This document shows, piece after piece, positions 6,515-14,007 of a DNA stretch of 36,340 nt. Position numbers and translations under genes: made by a program. How positions within the stretch are numbered: the first letter of the stretch is position 1; each line of letters starts with the position of its first letter. The DNA comes from Peribacillus asahii. Its GTDB lineage: Bacteria; Bacillota; Bacilli; Bacillales; DSM-1321. Below the pieces are notes generated by a model. That model worked only from the letters and a program-made list of their open reading frames with translations. It was not told where the DNA came from and did no database searches. Location: contig NZ_QWVS01000024.1 of NCBI RefSeq assembly GCF_003570725.1, forward strand, positions 1 to 36,340. Direction: 5' to 3'.

Positions 6515-7696
6515 TTAATTTATCTTTTTTTCAAGAATTCTACTCCAACCGGTAAGCATTGCGGCTATTAGTACCATTAGTGCTCCTATCCAAGAAGTAT
6601 GAATTAGTCCGATAGAGTTTGTGATAACCCCGCCTAAATAGGATCCAAGCGCAATTCCAGCATTAAATGCAGCGATGTTAATCGCTGATGCGACGTCGAC
6701 TGCTGTTGGTACGAAACGTTCCGCTAACATGACTACATAGACTTGTAAGCCTGGCACATTCATAAAAGCCATAAGCCCCATTAAGAAAATGGTCATTAAT
6801 CCTGCTATTTTAAATGGTGCTGTGAACATTAAGATAAATAGTATAACAGCTTGTACAATAAACATATAAAATAATGCTTTAATCGGATTTTGATTAGATA
6901 GCTTTCCGCCTATCATGTTGCCAATTGCAATCGCAATACCGTAAATAAACAGAATCAATGCAACGGTTCCTTCCTTAAATCCCGTGATAGTCTGCAGTAA
7001 CGGTGATAAATAAGTAAAGATAACGAATGTTCCTCCATAGCCTAAAGCAGTAATGATAAACATAAGCAGTAAGCGGCCGTTTGTTACCAATTTGAACTGA
7101 TCCTGCAGTGTTGTACGCTTGCTCTTTCGCAGATCAGATGGAACCAGGATGCTGTTTGCGATTAGTGCAAGAACGCCGACTGCTACTATGACGATAAAGG
7201 CCATTCTCCAGCCGAATTGCTGACCGATAAATGTTCCAAATGGGACTCCTGTAACGGTAGCTACTGTCAGCCCAGTAAACATAATGGAGATCGCACTAGC
7301 TCGCCGATTTTCTGGTACTAAATCAGCGGCAATCGTGGAGCCAATTGACATGAAAATACCATGTGAAAAGGCAGAGATCACACGGGCCGCGAGTAAAATC
7401 CCAATACTGGAAGCTCCAGCAGCGATACTGTTTCCTATAATAAAAATAACTATAATCCAAATCAATAAAGCTTTACGTGACATCCTCGAAGTAAGAGAGG
7501 TGAGAATGGGTGCTCCAAATGTTACTCCTAAAGCATATAAAGAAACGGTTAAACCGGCTGTTGTAACAGGTATTTGTAAATCCTTTGCGATAAGAGGCAA
7601 TAGGCCCACGCTGATAAATTCTGTCGTTCCAATTGCAAATGCACTGACCGCTAATGCAAGCAGTGCAAATGTACTTCTTTTTTTATCTATAGACAT
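6515..7696 (-). CDS. ytbD: MFS transporter YtbD (DHA1-type efflux)
   Basis: A 393-residue, 12-helix major facilitator of the drug:H+ antiporter-1 group (AraJ/YdhP-like). The first helix is ALLALAVSAFAIGTTEFISVG, then a loop 2-3 motif A relative (GAPILTSLTSRMSRKALL), and motif C on helix 5 (GVPFGTFIGQ). Members export sugars, nucleosides or drugs; the substrate here is unknown. The ATG at 7696 follows GGAGGG. It heads the ytbD-ytbE unit, divergent from ytcD across 205 bp packed with palindromes, the arrangement known from B. subtilis. The pairing with an aldo/keto reductase suggests response to a reactive small molecule (inference). Confidence 0.88.
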   Translation of the reverse strand: MSIDKKRSTFALLALAVSAFAIGTTEFISVGLLPLIAKDLQIPVTTAGLTVSLYALGVTFGAPILTSLTSRMSRKALLIWIIVIFIIGNSIAAGASSIGILLAARVISAFSHGIFMSIGSTIAADLVPENRRASAISIMFTGLTVATVTGVPFGTFIGQQFGWRMAFIVIVAVGVLALIANSILVPSDLRKSKRTTLQDQFKLVTNGRLLLMFIITALGYGGTFVIFTYLSPLLQTITGFKEGTVALILFIYGIAIAIGNMIGGKLSNQNPIKALFYMFIVQAVILFILMFTAPFKIAGLMTIFLMGLMAFMNVPGLQVYVVMLAERFVPTAVDVASAINIAAFNAGIALGSYLGGVITNSIGLIHTSWIGALMVLIAAMLTGWSRILEKKIN

Positions 7697-7821
7697 TTTT
7701 TTCCCTCCAAAGTGATTGTGACACTGTATTAATGAAGTCAGTTAAAGTAAACTATATAAATTAATGAATACGATAACTTTTAACTGGCAAATGTTATTAT
7801 GGGATATATGTAAGTTAAAGA

Positions 7822-7881
7822 AAAGTACGTACTTTAAAGTAATATAGGTACCTAAAAGTTCTATAGATACTTTTAAGTACC
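7822..7881. promoter_or_regulatory. Nested palindromes in ytcD-ytbD intergenic region, candidate HxlR operators
   Basis: Three symmetric elements abut. AAAGTACGTACTTT (7822-7835) is a perfect 14-bp palindrome. ACTTTAAAGT (7831-7840) is a perfect 10-mer overlapping it. TAGGTACCTA (7845-7854) is a third. In addition AGGTACCTAAAAG (7846-7858) and CTTTTAAGTACCT (7870-7882) form a 13-bp inverted repeat with one mismatch. HxlR-family regulators bind GTAC/TAC-containing palindromes, so these are the likely YtcD sites controlling both directions. Confidence 0.65.
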
Positions 7882-7901
7882 TATTGATTGGAGGAGAAAT
7901 T

Positions 7902-8273
7902 ATGAAGAAAAAGAAATACAATATATCGGTAGAAGCGACATTAGAAGTGATAGGCGGGAAGTGGAAGTGCGTGATTCTATGCCATCTAACTCACGGAAAG
8001 AAACGAACTAGTGAATTGAAACGTCTTATGCCAGATATTACTCAGAAGATGTTAACCCAGCAATTACGTGAATTAGAAGCGGATGGAGTCATTAATAGAA
8101 TTGTGTATAATCAAATTCCTCCGAAAGTAGAATATGAGTTAAGTGAATATGGGTGGAGTTTACAAAGTATTTTAGATTCTCTTTGTGCTTGGGGAGAAAA
8201 GCATATTACGAAAGTATACGGTGATAAATTTGCTGTGTTAGAAGAGAATGTTTTAAATGAACATTTAAAGTAA
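7902..8273 (+). CDS. ytcD: HxlR-family transcriptional regulator YtcD
   Basis: A 123-residue winged-helix protein of the HxlR family. VEATLEVIGGKWKCVILCHL (12-31) is the family hallmark around the first helices. The recognition helix region is ELKRLMPDITQKMLTQQLRELEADGVI and the wing is the following IVYNQIPPKVEYELSEYG. The single Cys in KWKCVIL is the position used for thiol-based sensing in YodB/HypR relatives; whether it senses here is unknown. The ATG at 7902 has GGAGGAG 5 bp upstream; an in-frame TTG at 7884 lies ahead of that SD and is rejected. It is divergent from ytbD and probably represses ytbDE and itself through the palindromes between them. Confidence 0.92.
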   Translation: MKKKKYNISVEATLEVIGGKWKCVILCHLTHGKKRTSELKRLMPDITQKMLTQQLRELEADGVINRIVYNQIPPKVEYELSEYGWSLQSILDSLCAWGEKHITKVYGDKFAVLEENVLNEHLK

Positions 8274-8316
8274 GAGGTCTTAGCCCTCGTCATGAAGTTC
8301 TTGGCTGTAAATGATT

Positions 8317-8358
8317 AAAAGGCCTGCTGTTGAATATACACAACAGTAAGCCTTTTTT
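8317..8358 (+). terminator. ytcD: Intrinsic terminator of ytcD
   Basis: AAAAGGCcTgCTGTTG pairs with CAACAGtAaGCCTTTT around an 8-nt loop, followed by a run of T on the plus strand. Confidence 0.8.
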
Positions 8359-8434
8359 AGTGATAAAGGGTATTCGTTTAAATGTTCTACTTGTCATAGG
8401 TCAGGTACTGTTCAAGTTTTTAAGAAAAAATCTT

Positions 8435-9886
8435 TTATTTCTGAGAAGCTAGAGTAGCATTAAGTGCCTGCCCTTTTTGGGGCCATTCACCGACAAACTC
8501 AAGTTCACTATAAGTAAAGTAATTATGCAGAATTTCCTCGCGGTTATCTAGGAAAAGCTGATCTGCTACGGCTGATACAAGCTTAGGGATACCAAACTTC
8601 ATACCAGAAAGCGCAGAGGCCGAAATACCGCAACTGATTAAGGCTGAATAATTAAATGCAAAAATTCCATGAAGGAATTTTTTATTCCTTTCATCGCGGC
8701 TCAGGAAAGCAAAGCCAGGGCTGAGATAAGGGTGAGCATCGAGCAAAGGATTGCTTATCTCTTCTGGTGCTTTATATCGATCCTCCCAGCGAGCGATATA
8801 GTTTTCAATTAGTCTCAATTCTGGACGTAAAGCGGGATTAGTTAGAAGACCAGTGCTGATGATGAGGAAGTCAAAGGTGAATTTTCCTTGAGGTGTGGTG
8901 ACTACTGCACCTTCGTCTGCTTCTTCTACATTTACCCAAGGCGCTCCTATATGCAGTTGAAAACCAGAACGTGAGGATGCACGTTCAAAAGTATCATTAG
9001 TTGGTGGTTGACTGTGTTTAAAGAAATGAGCCATTACAGCGTATTTATCAGCATCCGAAAGGGTATGAAAACGTTCGATTATTCCTGAACCTTCCATTTG
9101 GCGAATTGGATTGATGCGTGGAAGCTCTGTGCGACGAATGAAGACATGAGCCTCAGCCACACTTTGTGATAGTGCAAAATTGGCATTATCGAAAGCTGAA
9201 GCACCGCCTCCTAAAATACCAACCTTTTTATCTTTAAGTGCTTTGAAATCAATAGTTTCAGATGTGTGAGCATAAAGTCGATGTGGTAATTTTTCAGAAA
9301 TCATAGGTGGTACATGCCATTCACCGCCACCTTGAATACCGGTAGCTAGAATGACTTTACGTGCAAGTAATAGATTAGATGGGGCTCCTGATCCCTCGAT
9401 ATGCAATCGATGAATGCCTTCGCCTGTAGGTTCAATGAGCTTAAGCTTTACTTCATTCATGACAGGGAGATTGAGAACCTTTCGATACCAACGTAAATAA
9501 TTCATCCAGTCACTTCGGGGGATTTTCACAATTTGTTCCCAGCCTTCTGACCCGAATTGTGCTTCCCACCATGAACGGAAAGTAAGTGAAGGGATTCCGA
9601 GGTCAATAGAGGTTAGATGTTTGGGTGTTCGCAATGTCATCATACGAGCGTAGGTTTCCCAAGGTCCTTCTAATCCTTCCTCGTTTTCATCAATTACCAG
9701 AATATTAGATATTCGTTCACGCATAAGACCAAAAGCGGCACCTAGGCCACTTTGACCGCCGCCGATAATGACTACATCATAAACATGTCCTTCAGAATGA
9801 TTGAGTGGGCGAATCCAATCTTCACCTCCAAAGGCAAGATAGGAAAGGTCTCTTTTTACTTGTTCATTTAAAGCCTCTAATCCCAT
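8435..9886 (-). CDS. FAD/NAD(P)-binding monooxygenase-like oxidoreductase
   Basis: A 483-residue two-dinucleotide-fold flavoprotein. The FAD-binding VVIIGGGQSGLGAA is at 38-51 and the NAD(P)-binding VGILGGGASAFDNA at 222-235. An ATG box (VILATGIQGG, about 178-187) and FLIISTGL near residue 350 follow the pattern of flavin-containing or N-hydroxylating monooxygenases (FMO, SidA/PvdA-like). The segment RTPKHLTSIDLGIPSLTFRSWWEAQFG, with many aromatic residues, is not something I can assign. The gene stands alone, transcribed away from pbuG across a long gap. Substrate and pathway are unknown. Its base composition looks somewhat less AT-rich than its neighbours, which would fit acquisition, but I did not compute it. 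Confidence 0.8.
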   Translation of the reverse strand: MGLEALNEQVKRDLSYLAFGGEDWIRPLNHSEGHVYDVVIIGGGQSGLGAAFGLMRERISNILVIDENEEGLEGPWETYARMMTLRTPKHLTSIDLGIPSLTFRSWWEAQFGSEGWEQIVKIPRSDWMNYLRWYRKVLNLPVMNEVKLKLIEPTGEGIHRLHIEGSGAPSNLLLARKVILATGIQGGGEWHVPPMISEKLPHRLYAHTSETIDFKALKDKKVGILGGGASAFDNANFALSQSVAEAHVFIRRTELPRINPIRQMEGSGIIERFHTLSDADKYAVMAHFFKHSQPPTNDTFERASSRSGFQLHIGAPWVNVEEADEGAVVTTPQGKFTFDFLIISTGLLTNPALRPELRLIENYIARWEDRYKAPEEISNPLLDAHPYLSPGFAFLSRDERNKKFLHGIFAFNYSALISCGISASALSGMKFGIPKLVSAVADQLFLDNREEILHNYFTYSELEFVGEWPQKGQALNATLASQK

Positions 9887-10430
9887 AGTTTGTTCATTCC
9901 TTCCTTTCGATTGTATGTTTAATCGATCCTCTAATTCCTTTCTTTCATTCGTTTCAATCTGTAATAATGGCTTTTTTAACTGTATTAAAAGTGTTTTTCT
10001 TTACATTAGAATTCATTTTTGAGAAGGGTAAAAAAATGAATTGTTAACTAATATACTGAATGATGTGATTTTTTGTAACATAATTTCGTTTATGTTCTTA
10101 TAGTATCACGTTTATTTTCACATTTCATTGTAATTTCATCTGAAATTTTCTTTTTTTATTGTGCAAATATACTAAGTTTATAATCTTCTTTTGTTATTAG
10201 GAGGTAAAGTTGAGGGTACGTAAAAATGGAAGATGATCAAAAATAATATTTCATGTTAAAAAAAATCACATAAAAATTATTGGATAGGTAATTTTTGCGG
10301 TAAATGCTTTAACCTTTGATAAAAAGGGTATATCGATACCTAATGAAGTGAATCCTATAGTTTAGGAGATTTTATTCGTGTTTTTTATGATGTTATCTAA
10401 ACTTAAACTCATCAATGGTGAAAATAAACA
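9887..10430. other. Long AT-rich intergenic region, no gene recognised
   Basis: About 540 bp between the divergent oxidoreductase and the pbuG promoter region. Frames are short and frequently stopped. A strong-looking AGGAGG near 10200 precedes only an 8-codon TTG frame. I see no tRNA, known RNA or repeat. Confidence 0.5.
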
Positions 10431-10433
10431 TAA

Positions 10434-10477
10434 TAAAACGAACAATGTCTATTGACGTAATTTTAATATTCGTTTAA
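10434..10477. promoter_or_regulatory. pbuG: Candidate PurR PurBox pair upstream of pbuG
   Basis: Two inverted CGAA-core elements flank the -35 region: TAAAACGAACAAT (10434-10446) and, on the other strand, a CGAAT-ATT core (10477-10465). The gap is 18 bp. PurR of Bacilli binds paired inverted PurBoxes about 16-17 bp apart, so spacing and flanks are imperfect. PurR control of pbuG is known in B. subtilis. Confidence 0.35.
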
Positions 10478-10480
10478 TAT
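10452..10480 (+). promoter_or_regulatory. pbuG: Sigma-A promoter of pbuG riboswitch transcript
   Basis: TTGACG (10452-10457), 17-bp spacer, TAATAT (10475-10480). It is close to consensus and about 40 bp ahead of the riboswitch aptamer. Confidence 0.75.
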
Positions 10481-10520
10481 AATTTGCGGAGTTAAAAATA
10501 AAAAAGAAAAATCATGTTCA

Positions 10521-10585
10521 TTCGTATATTCTCAGTGATACGGTCTGAGAGTTTCTACTAGGAGCCGAAAATTCCTAACTACGAA
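10521..10585 (+). ncRNA. Purine (guanine-type) riboswitch aptamer
   Basis: The three-way junction of the purine riboswitch is recognisable. P1 arms are TTCGTA and TACGAA at the ends. P2 is CTCAG/CTGAG around the conserved TGATACGG loop. The invariant GTTTCTAC junction follows, then a P3 hairpin of CTAGGAG with TTCCTA. The J3/1 segment reads AACTACG; the position that discriminates ligands is C, as in guanine/hypoxanthine aptamers (U in adenine aptamers). The 3' P1/P3 strand is shared with the downstream terminator, so ligand binding should favour termination. Confidence 0.92.
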
Positions 10586-10628
10586 TGGGTAGTTCAACCT
10601 GCCCATTTATAGTTAGGAATTTCTTTTA
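10571..10628 (+). terminator. pbuG: Riboswitch expression-platform terminator
   Basis: ATTCCTAACTA (10571-10581) pairs with TAGTTAGGAAT (10610-10620), with an inner ATGGG/CCCAT stem, followed by TTCTTTT. Its 5' arm is the aptamer's P3-P1 3' strand, so aptamer and terminator share bases. In the standard mechanism an antiterminator competes and guanine or hypoxanthine turns expression off. Confidence 0.85.
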
Positions 10629-10641
10629 TTAGGGAGGATAT

Positions 10642-11931
10642 ATGGAACGTTTATTTAGATTGCGCGAATTAGGAACAAATGTAAAGACGGAACTATTAGC
10701 TGGTTTTACAACTTTCTTAACGATGGCTTACATTATTGTTGTGAATCCTGCCATCTTGTCCGCTGCGGGTGTACCATTTAATCAAGTATTCATTGCGACT
10801 ATTTTAGCTGCAGCTATTGGAACATTAATCATGGCTCTCTTCGCAAATTACCCGATTGCCATTGCTCCTGGTATGGGGATGAATGCTTATTTTACAAGCG
10901 TTGTTGCTACCCAAGGAGTAAGTTACCAAGTTGTTTTTGGTACAGTTTTTTTAGCGGGGATTTTATTTATCATCTTGTCGTTGACTAAATTTCGTCAATT
11001 GCTTATCGAATCGATGCCTACTTCCTTAAAATATGGAATTACAGCAGGGATCGGTTTATTTATTGCATTTATTGGATTGAAAATGTCGGGGATTGTTGTA
11101 GCGGACCCTGATTCGGTTGTAGTTTTGGGTGATTTGCATAAACCTGTTACAGTCTTAACGATTGTGGGCTTGTTTATCACGTTCATTTTAATTGCTCGTA
11201 AAATAAAGGGTGCTTTGTTTATTGGTATGCTTATTACGGCAATCATCGGTTATTTTATGGGGATGCTACAAATGGAAGGTGTTGTATCCACACCACCGGC
11301 AATTGTGTTTTTTGATTTAGATATTACAGGTGTTTTTTCGAATTCGTTATATACAGTAGTGTTTGCCTTTTTACTTGTTACTATTTTTGATACAACGGGA
11401 ACAATGATTGGAGTAGCGGAGCAAGCTGGTCTAATGAAAGATGGAAAACTGCCAAGAGCTAAAGCTGCTCTTGCTGCGGATGCTGTTGCGACAACTGTTG
11501 GTGCGACGCTAGGTACGAGTCCATCTAGTGCTTATGTTGAATCATCGTCAGGGGTGGCAGCTGGAGGTCGTTCTGGACTGACTGCTTTCGTAGTGGCGAC
11601 TCTTTTCTTAATTGCTTTATTTTTCTCACCATTAGTAGCAGCTATTTCATCACTTTCAGCTATTACAGCTCCGGCTTTAATTATCGTTGGCTGCTATATG
11701 ATGGAAGGGTTAGCGAAAATCAATTGGAAGGAATTTGATGAAGCATTCCCGGCTTTTGCGGTTATTTTGACTATGCCTTTAACGGGAAGTATTGCAACTG
11801 GGATTGCGATTGGATTTATTACGTATCCAATCATCAAGCTTGTAAGTGGTAAAGGGAAAGATGTACATCCGATCATTTATCTTTTTGGAATTATTTTTAT
11901 CATTCAGATGGCCTTTTTTCCAGGGCATTAA
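10642..11931 (+). CDS. pbuG: Guanine/hypoxanthine permease (NCS2/AzgA family)
   Basis: A 429-residue membrane protein of the AzgA-like NCS2 purine permeases. The N-terminus FRLRELGTNVKTELLAGFTTFLTMAYI and the IAPGMGMNAYF motif near residue 73 are typical. TIFDTTGTMIGVAEQAGL and the substrate-site region LGTSPSSAYVESSSGVAAGGRSG are strongly conserved in this family. About 12-14 membrane helices take up hypoxanthine and guanine by proton symport. The ATG at 10642 follows AGGGAGG. The upstream guanine-type riboswitch and possible PurBoxes agree with a purine base importer. B. subtilis has paralogues PbuG and PbuO; I prefer PbuG for its riboswitch but cannot exclude PbuO. Confidence 0.92.
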   Translation: MERLFRLRELGTNVKTELLAGFTTFLTMAYIIVVNPAILSAAGVPFNQVFIATILAAAIGTLIMALFANYPIAIAPGMGMNAYFTSVVATQGVSYQVVFGTVFLAGILFIILSLTKFRQLLIESMPTSLKYGITAGIGLFIAFIGLKMSGIVVADPDSVVVLGDLHKPVTVLTIVGLFITFILIARKIKGALFIGMLITAIIGYFMGMLQMEGVVSTPPAIVFFDLDITGVFSNSLYTVVFAFLLVTIFDTTGTMIGVAEQAGLMKDGKLPRAKAALAADAVATTVGATLGTSPSSAYVESSSGVAAGGRSGLTAFVVATLFLIALFFSPLVAAISSLSAITAPALIIVGCYMMEGLAKINWKEFDEAFPAFAVILTMPLTGSIATGIAIGFITYPIIKLVSGKGKDVHPIIYLFGIIFIIQMAFFPGH

Positions 11932-12011
11932 GTTATGGGATATTCTCATAATACATGCTTTATGAATAACACCGATATAGTGAATGATATTATATTAAAT
12001 GGTGGAAAGTG

Positions 12012-12047
12012 AAAACGGGATACCCTATCTAGGGTATCCCGTTTTTT
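12012..12047. terminator. Bidirectional terminator between pbuG and the MFS gene
   Basis: AAAACGGGATACCCTA pairs with TAGGGTATCCCGTTTT almost without a loop; T6 follows on plus and the A4 run gives T4 on minus. Confidence 0.88.
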
Positions 12048-12054
12048 GTCCTTC

Positions 12055-13269
12055 TTATGCTGAAATTCGGTGTTCAGATTTTGATTCCGATCTTATCATT
12101 TTTTCTTTCTTACCATGTAGAAGGAAATAAAGAGTAGATGCGACTAAGCTGAAGATACCTAAAATAATATATAAATTGCTATAGCCAGTCATTGGGATGA
12201 TAAACCCAAGTACATAAGGACCGAAACCAAGCCCTGCATCTAGAAAGATAAAGAAGGTCGATGTAGCTAACCCCATACGATGAGGTTCAGTCAATTTTAC
12301 GGCAATAGCTTGAGTGCAGGATTGCATATTACCAAATCCAAGGCCGATAAGGGCACCAGATAATAATAAAGTGATGCTGTTAGTTGCTATACTAAGGAGC
12401 AGCAACCCAGCCCCAAGGAAAACAAAGGCAGGATACATCACAATATTTGCTCCCTTCACGTCCATTAAGCGACCTGTGAAAGGACGTGACACTAATACTG
12501 CAACAGCATATACAACGAAGAAAAAGCTAGCCGCATTGACTAAGTTAATTTCGATTGCATAGAAGTTGATAAAGGAAAGGACACTAGAATAACAGAAAGC
12601 TACTGCTAGAGTAACCAACGCAATGGGCAGTGCCTTAGGCTCAATAAAGTCTGAAAGTTTGAGTCCTTTTACCTCTGAGTTTTTAGTTGATCTTTCTAAT
12701 AACGGTACATATACAAAGAAGGCAGTAATTAAACTAATTATTCCTAAGGAAAGACAAAGGCTAAAAATCATTTGGAAGCTTGTGTGTTGGCTCATATATA
12801 GCCCAATAAAAGGACCAATAGCTGTAGCGAGTGTCGTACTCATACTAAAATAGCCGATCCCTTCTCCTTTTCTTGTTTGCGGGATAATTTGGGCTATAAT
12901 TGTACCAGCCGCTGTACTTGCCATTCCTAACGTTACACCATGTATAAAACGATTAAAAAGTAAGAAAGCGATGCCGTAATGTAAAAAATATAAAAATGTC
13001 GTCAAAATGAAGAAAGCTAAGCCAATAATTAATGTTTTTTTACGGCCAATCGAATCAATAATGCGACCGATAAATAGTCGTCCAATTAATGTTCCTATAA
13101 TAAAAATTCCTGTTACAAGTCCTGCTTGGCTTGTCGAAGCGTGGTATTCATTCACAGCATATGCTGCAATGGTAACCATTAATAAATAAAAAATTAACGT
13201 TAAGAGAAAGTTAACAGAGGAAACAATAATGAAATCTTTTGTCCAAAGTTTAGGTCTTGATGAAGTCAA
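12055..13269 (-). CDS. ywoG: MFS transporter, YwoG-like
   Basis: A 404-residue 12-helix major facilitator. Motif A is clear in loop 2-3 (GRLFIGRIIDSIGRKKTL), with its weaker repeat in loop 8-9 (SRPFTGRLMDVKGANIV). The first helix starts after a short cytoplasmic N-terminus (KLWTKDFIIVSSVNFLL), typical of the YfmO/YwoG-type drug or metallophore exporters. The start is TTG at 13269, overlapping the marR stop by 4 bp (TTGA), with GGGAGG 7 bp upstream. It is therefore the second gene of a translationally coupled marR-MFS operon like B. subtilis ywoHG, and likely the regulator's main target. The substrate is unknown. Confidence 0.85.
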   Translation of the reverse strand: MTSSRPKLWTKDFIIVSSVNFLLTLIFYLLMVTIAAYAVNEYHASTSQAGLVTGIFIIGTLIGRLFIGRIIDSIGRKKTLIIGLAFFILTTFLYFLHYGIAFLLFNRFIHGVTLGMASTAAGTIIAQIIPQTRKGEGIGYFSMSTTLATAIGPFIGLYMSQHTSFQMIFSLCLSLGIISLITAFFVYVPLLERSTKNSEVKGLKLSDFIEPKALPIALVTLAVAFCYSSVLSFINFYAIEINLVNAASFFFVVYAVAVLVSRPFTGRLMDVKGANIVMYPAFVFLGAGLLLLSIATNSITLLLSGALIGLGFGNMQSCTQAIAVKLTEPHRMGLATSTFFIFLDAGLGFGPYVLGFIIPMTGYSNLYIILGIFSLVASTLYFLLHGKKEKMIRSESKSEHRISA

Positions 13270-13709
13270 TTTTTATCCTCCCATTCTATAAGATTATTGT
13301 GTATTTCCTTCATGATATGGATAGCGTTGAGCTGCTCTTGTTCCGAGACTCCTTTTAAAATGTCCTTCTCAAATTGGTCAATTGTTATACGGACATGCTT
13401 GTATACTTCTTTTCCTCGATCTGTAAGCTGTATTCTTTTTTCCCTTTTGTCCTTACTTGGAATTTGCTGGACATATCCTAATTCTTCTAAGCGATTTATG
13501 GTTCTAGTAATGGTAGGTTTTTCTACGCTTAAATAGTTAGAAAGCTCTACAAGCGTTATGGAACCGTTAAGGGATAAATAGTATAAAATCGTCCATTGCG
13601 CTCTTTGAATCTGATGCTGGCTAAGCAGTATATTTAATTTATTTTCAAAAGGGCGGTATAAAAGCGTGAATTGATGGAAGAACTTTTGGAATGTCTTTAT
13701 GGGAAACAC
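13266..13709 (-). CDS. ywoH: MarR-family regulator, YwoH-like; start codon in doubt
   Basis: A 147-residue MarR protein. Dimerisation helices are at both ends and a winged helix lies at about 37-100: LVELSNYLSVEKPTITRTINRLEELGYVQQ, followed by the wing SKDKREKRIQLTDRG. The conserved Asp-x-Arg of the wing is present (DKRE). The frame opens with a GTG at 13709, but the strong SD AGGAGG (13714-13709) ends on the G of that codon, so it cannot serve it. Eight bases further on is ATA (13700), which would give M-K-T-F-Q, a natural family N-terminus. No ATG, GTG or TTG occurs soon after. Real initiation may be at AUA, making a 144-residue protein made at a low level. It is probably an autorepressor of the operon. 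Confidence 0.88.
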   Translation of the reverse strand: MFPIKTFQKFFHQFTLLYRPFENKLNILLSQHQIQRAQWTILYYLSLNGSITLVELSNYLSVEKPTITRTINRLEELGYVQQIPSKDKREKRIQLTDRGKEVYKHVRITIDQFEKDILKGVSEQEQLNAIHIMKEIHNNLIEWEDKN

Positions 13710-13737
13710 CTCCTGTATATAGTTAGCGAAGGTAATT

Positions 13738-13787
13738 GTTACTCAGGGTAACTAATTCAATATAACAGAATTCAAGGTGTGTGTCTA
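13738..13787 (-). promoter_or_regulatory. Promoter and MarR-type operator of the marR-MFS operon
   Basis: On the minus strand, TAGACA (13787-13782) and TATATT (13764-13759) are 17 bp apart. Transcription should start near 13752. Exactly there lies a dyad GTTAC-N5-GTAAC (13738-13752), flanked by longer AGTTA/TAACT symmetry. This is a good position for a repressor, most simply the encoded MarR protein. Confidence 0.6.
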
Positions 13788-13791
13788 TGGA

Positions 13792-13820
13792 ATAACAAAT
13801 TTTTACATAAAATTTGTTAT
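13792..13820. repeat. Perfect 12-bp inverted repeat, possible operator
   Basis: ATAACAAATTTT (13792-13803) and AAAATTTGTTAT (13809-13820) with a 5-bp spacer, just upstream of the marR -35. Two more TTTGTTAT copies occur nearby (about 13843 and 13895). No T-run follows on either strand at the right place, so it looks like a protein-binding site rather than a terminator. The regulator is unknown. Confidence 0.45.
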
Positions 13821-13882
13821 GGTTCAAAATATAAGATAATCATTTTGTTATGCAAGAAATTTAATTTCATGCAACCTATATA

Positions 13883-13912
13883 TTGACATTTTCCTTTGTT
13901 ATATGTTATTTA
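13883..13912 (+). promoter_or_regulatory. htpG: Sigma-A promoter of htpG
   Basis: A consensus -35 TTGACA (13883-13888) is followed after 17-18 bp by TTATTT/TATTTA (13906-13912). Transcription would start just before the CIRCE element. Confidence 0.75.
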
Positions 13913-13920
13913 AATAATGG

Positions 13921-13947
13921 TTAGCACTCTATGATGAAGAGTGCTAA
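13921..13947. promoter_or_regulatory. CIRCE operator (HrcA-binding site)
   Basis: TTAGCACTC (13921-13929), 9-bp spacer, GAGTGCTAA (13939-13947): an exact match to the CIRCE consensus. It lies at or just after the predicted htpG transcription start, the usual place for HrcA repression of heat-shock genes. Confidence 0.97.
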
Positions 13948-14007
13948 TGAAAGCGAATATAAGTATGGATGTTACGTTACTTTGATTATGAAAGGAGATT
14001 CTTTAAG

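Noticed and set aside
10200..10245. AGGAGG followed by an 8-codon TTG frame
   Set aside because: Too short, no structured RNA or terminator tied to it, and nothing to indicate expression.
13834..13850. ATAATCATTTT near htpG as a Fur box
   Set aside because: Only half of the palindrome is present and the gene is a chaperone with its own CIRCE and promoter further downstream.
13969..14007. Extended htpG start 13 codons upstream
   Set aside because: No SD before that ATG; the ATG at 14008 has AAAGGAGA and gives the standard MAKKQF N-terminus.
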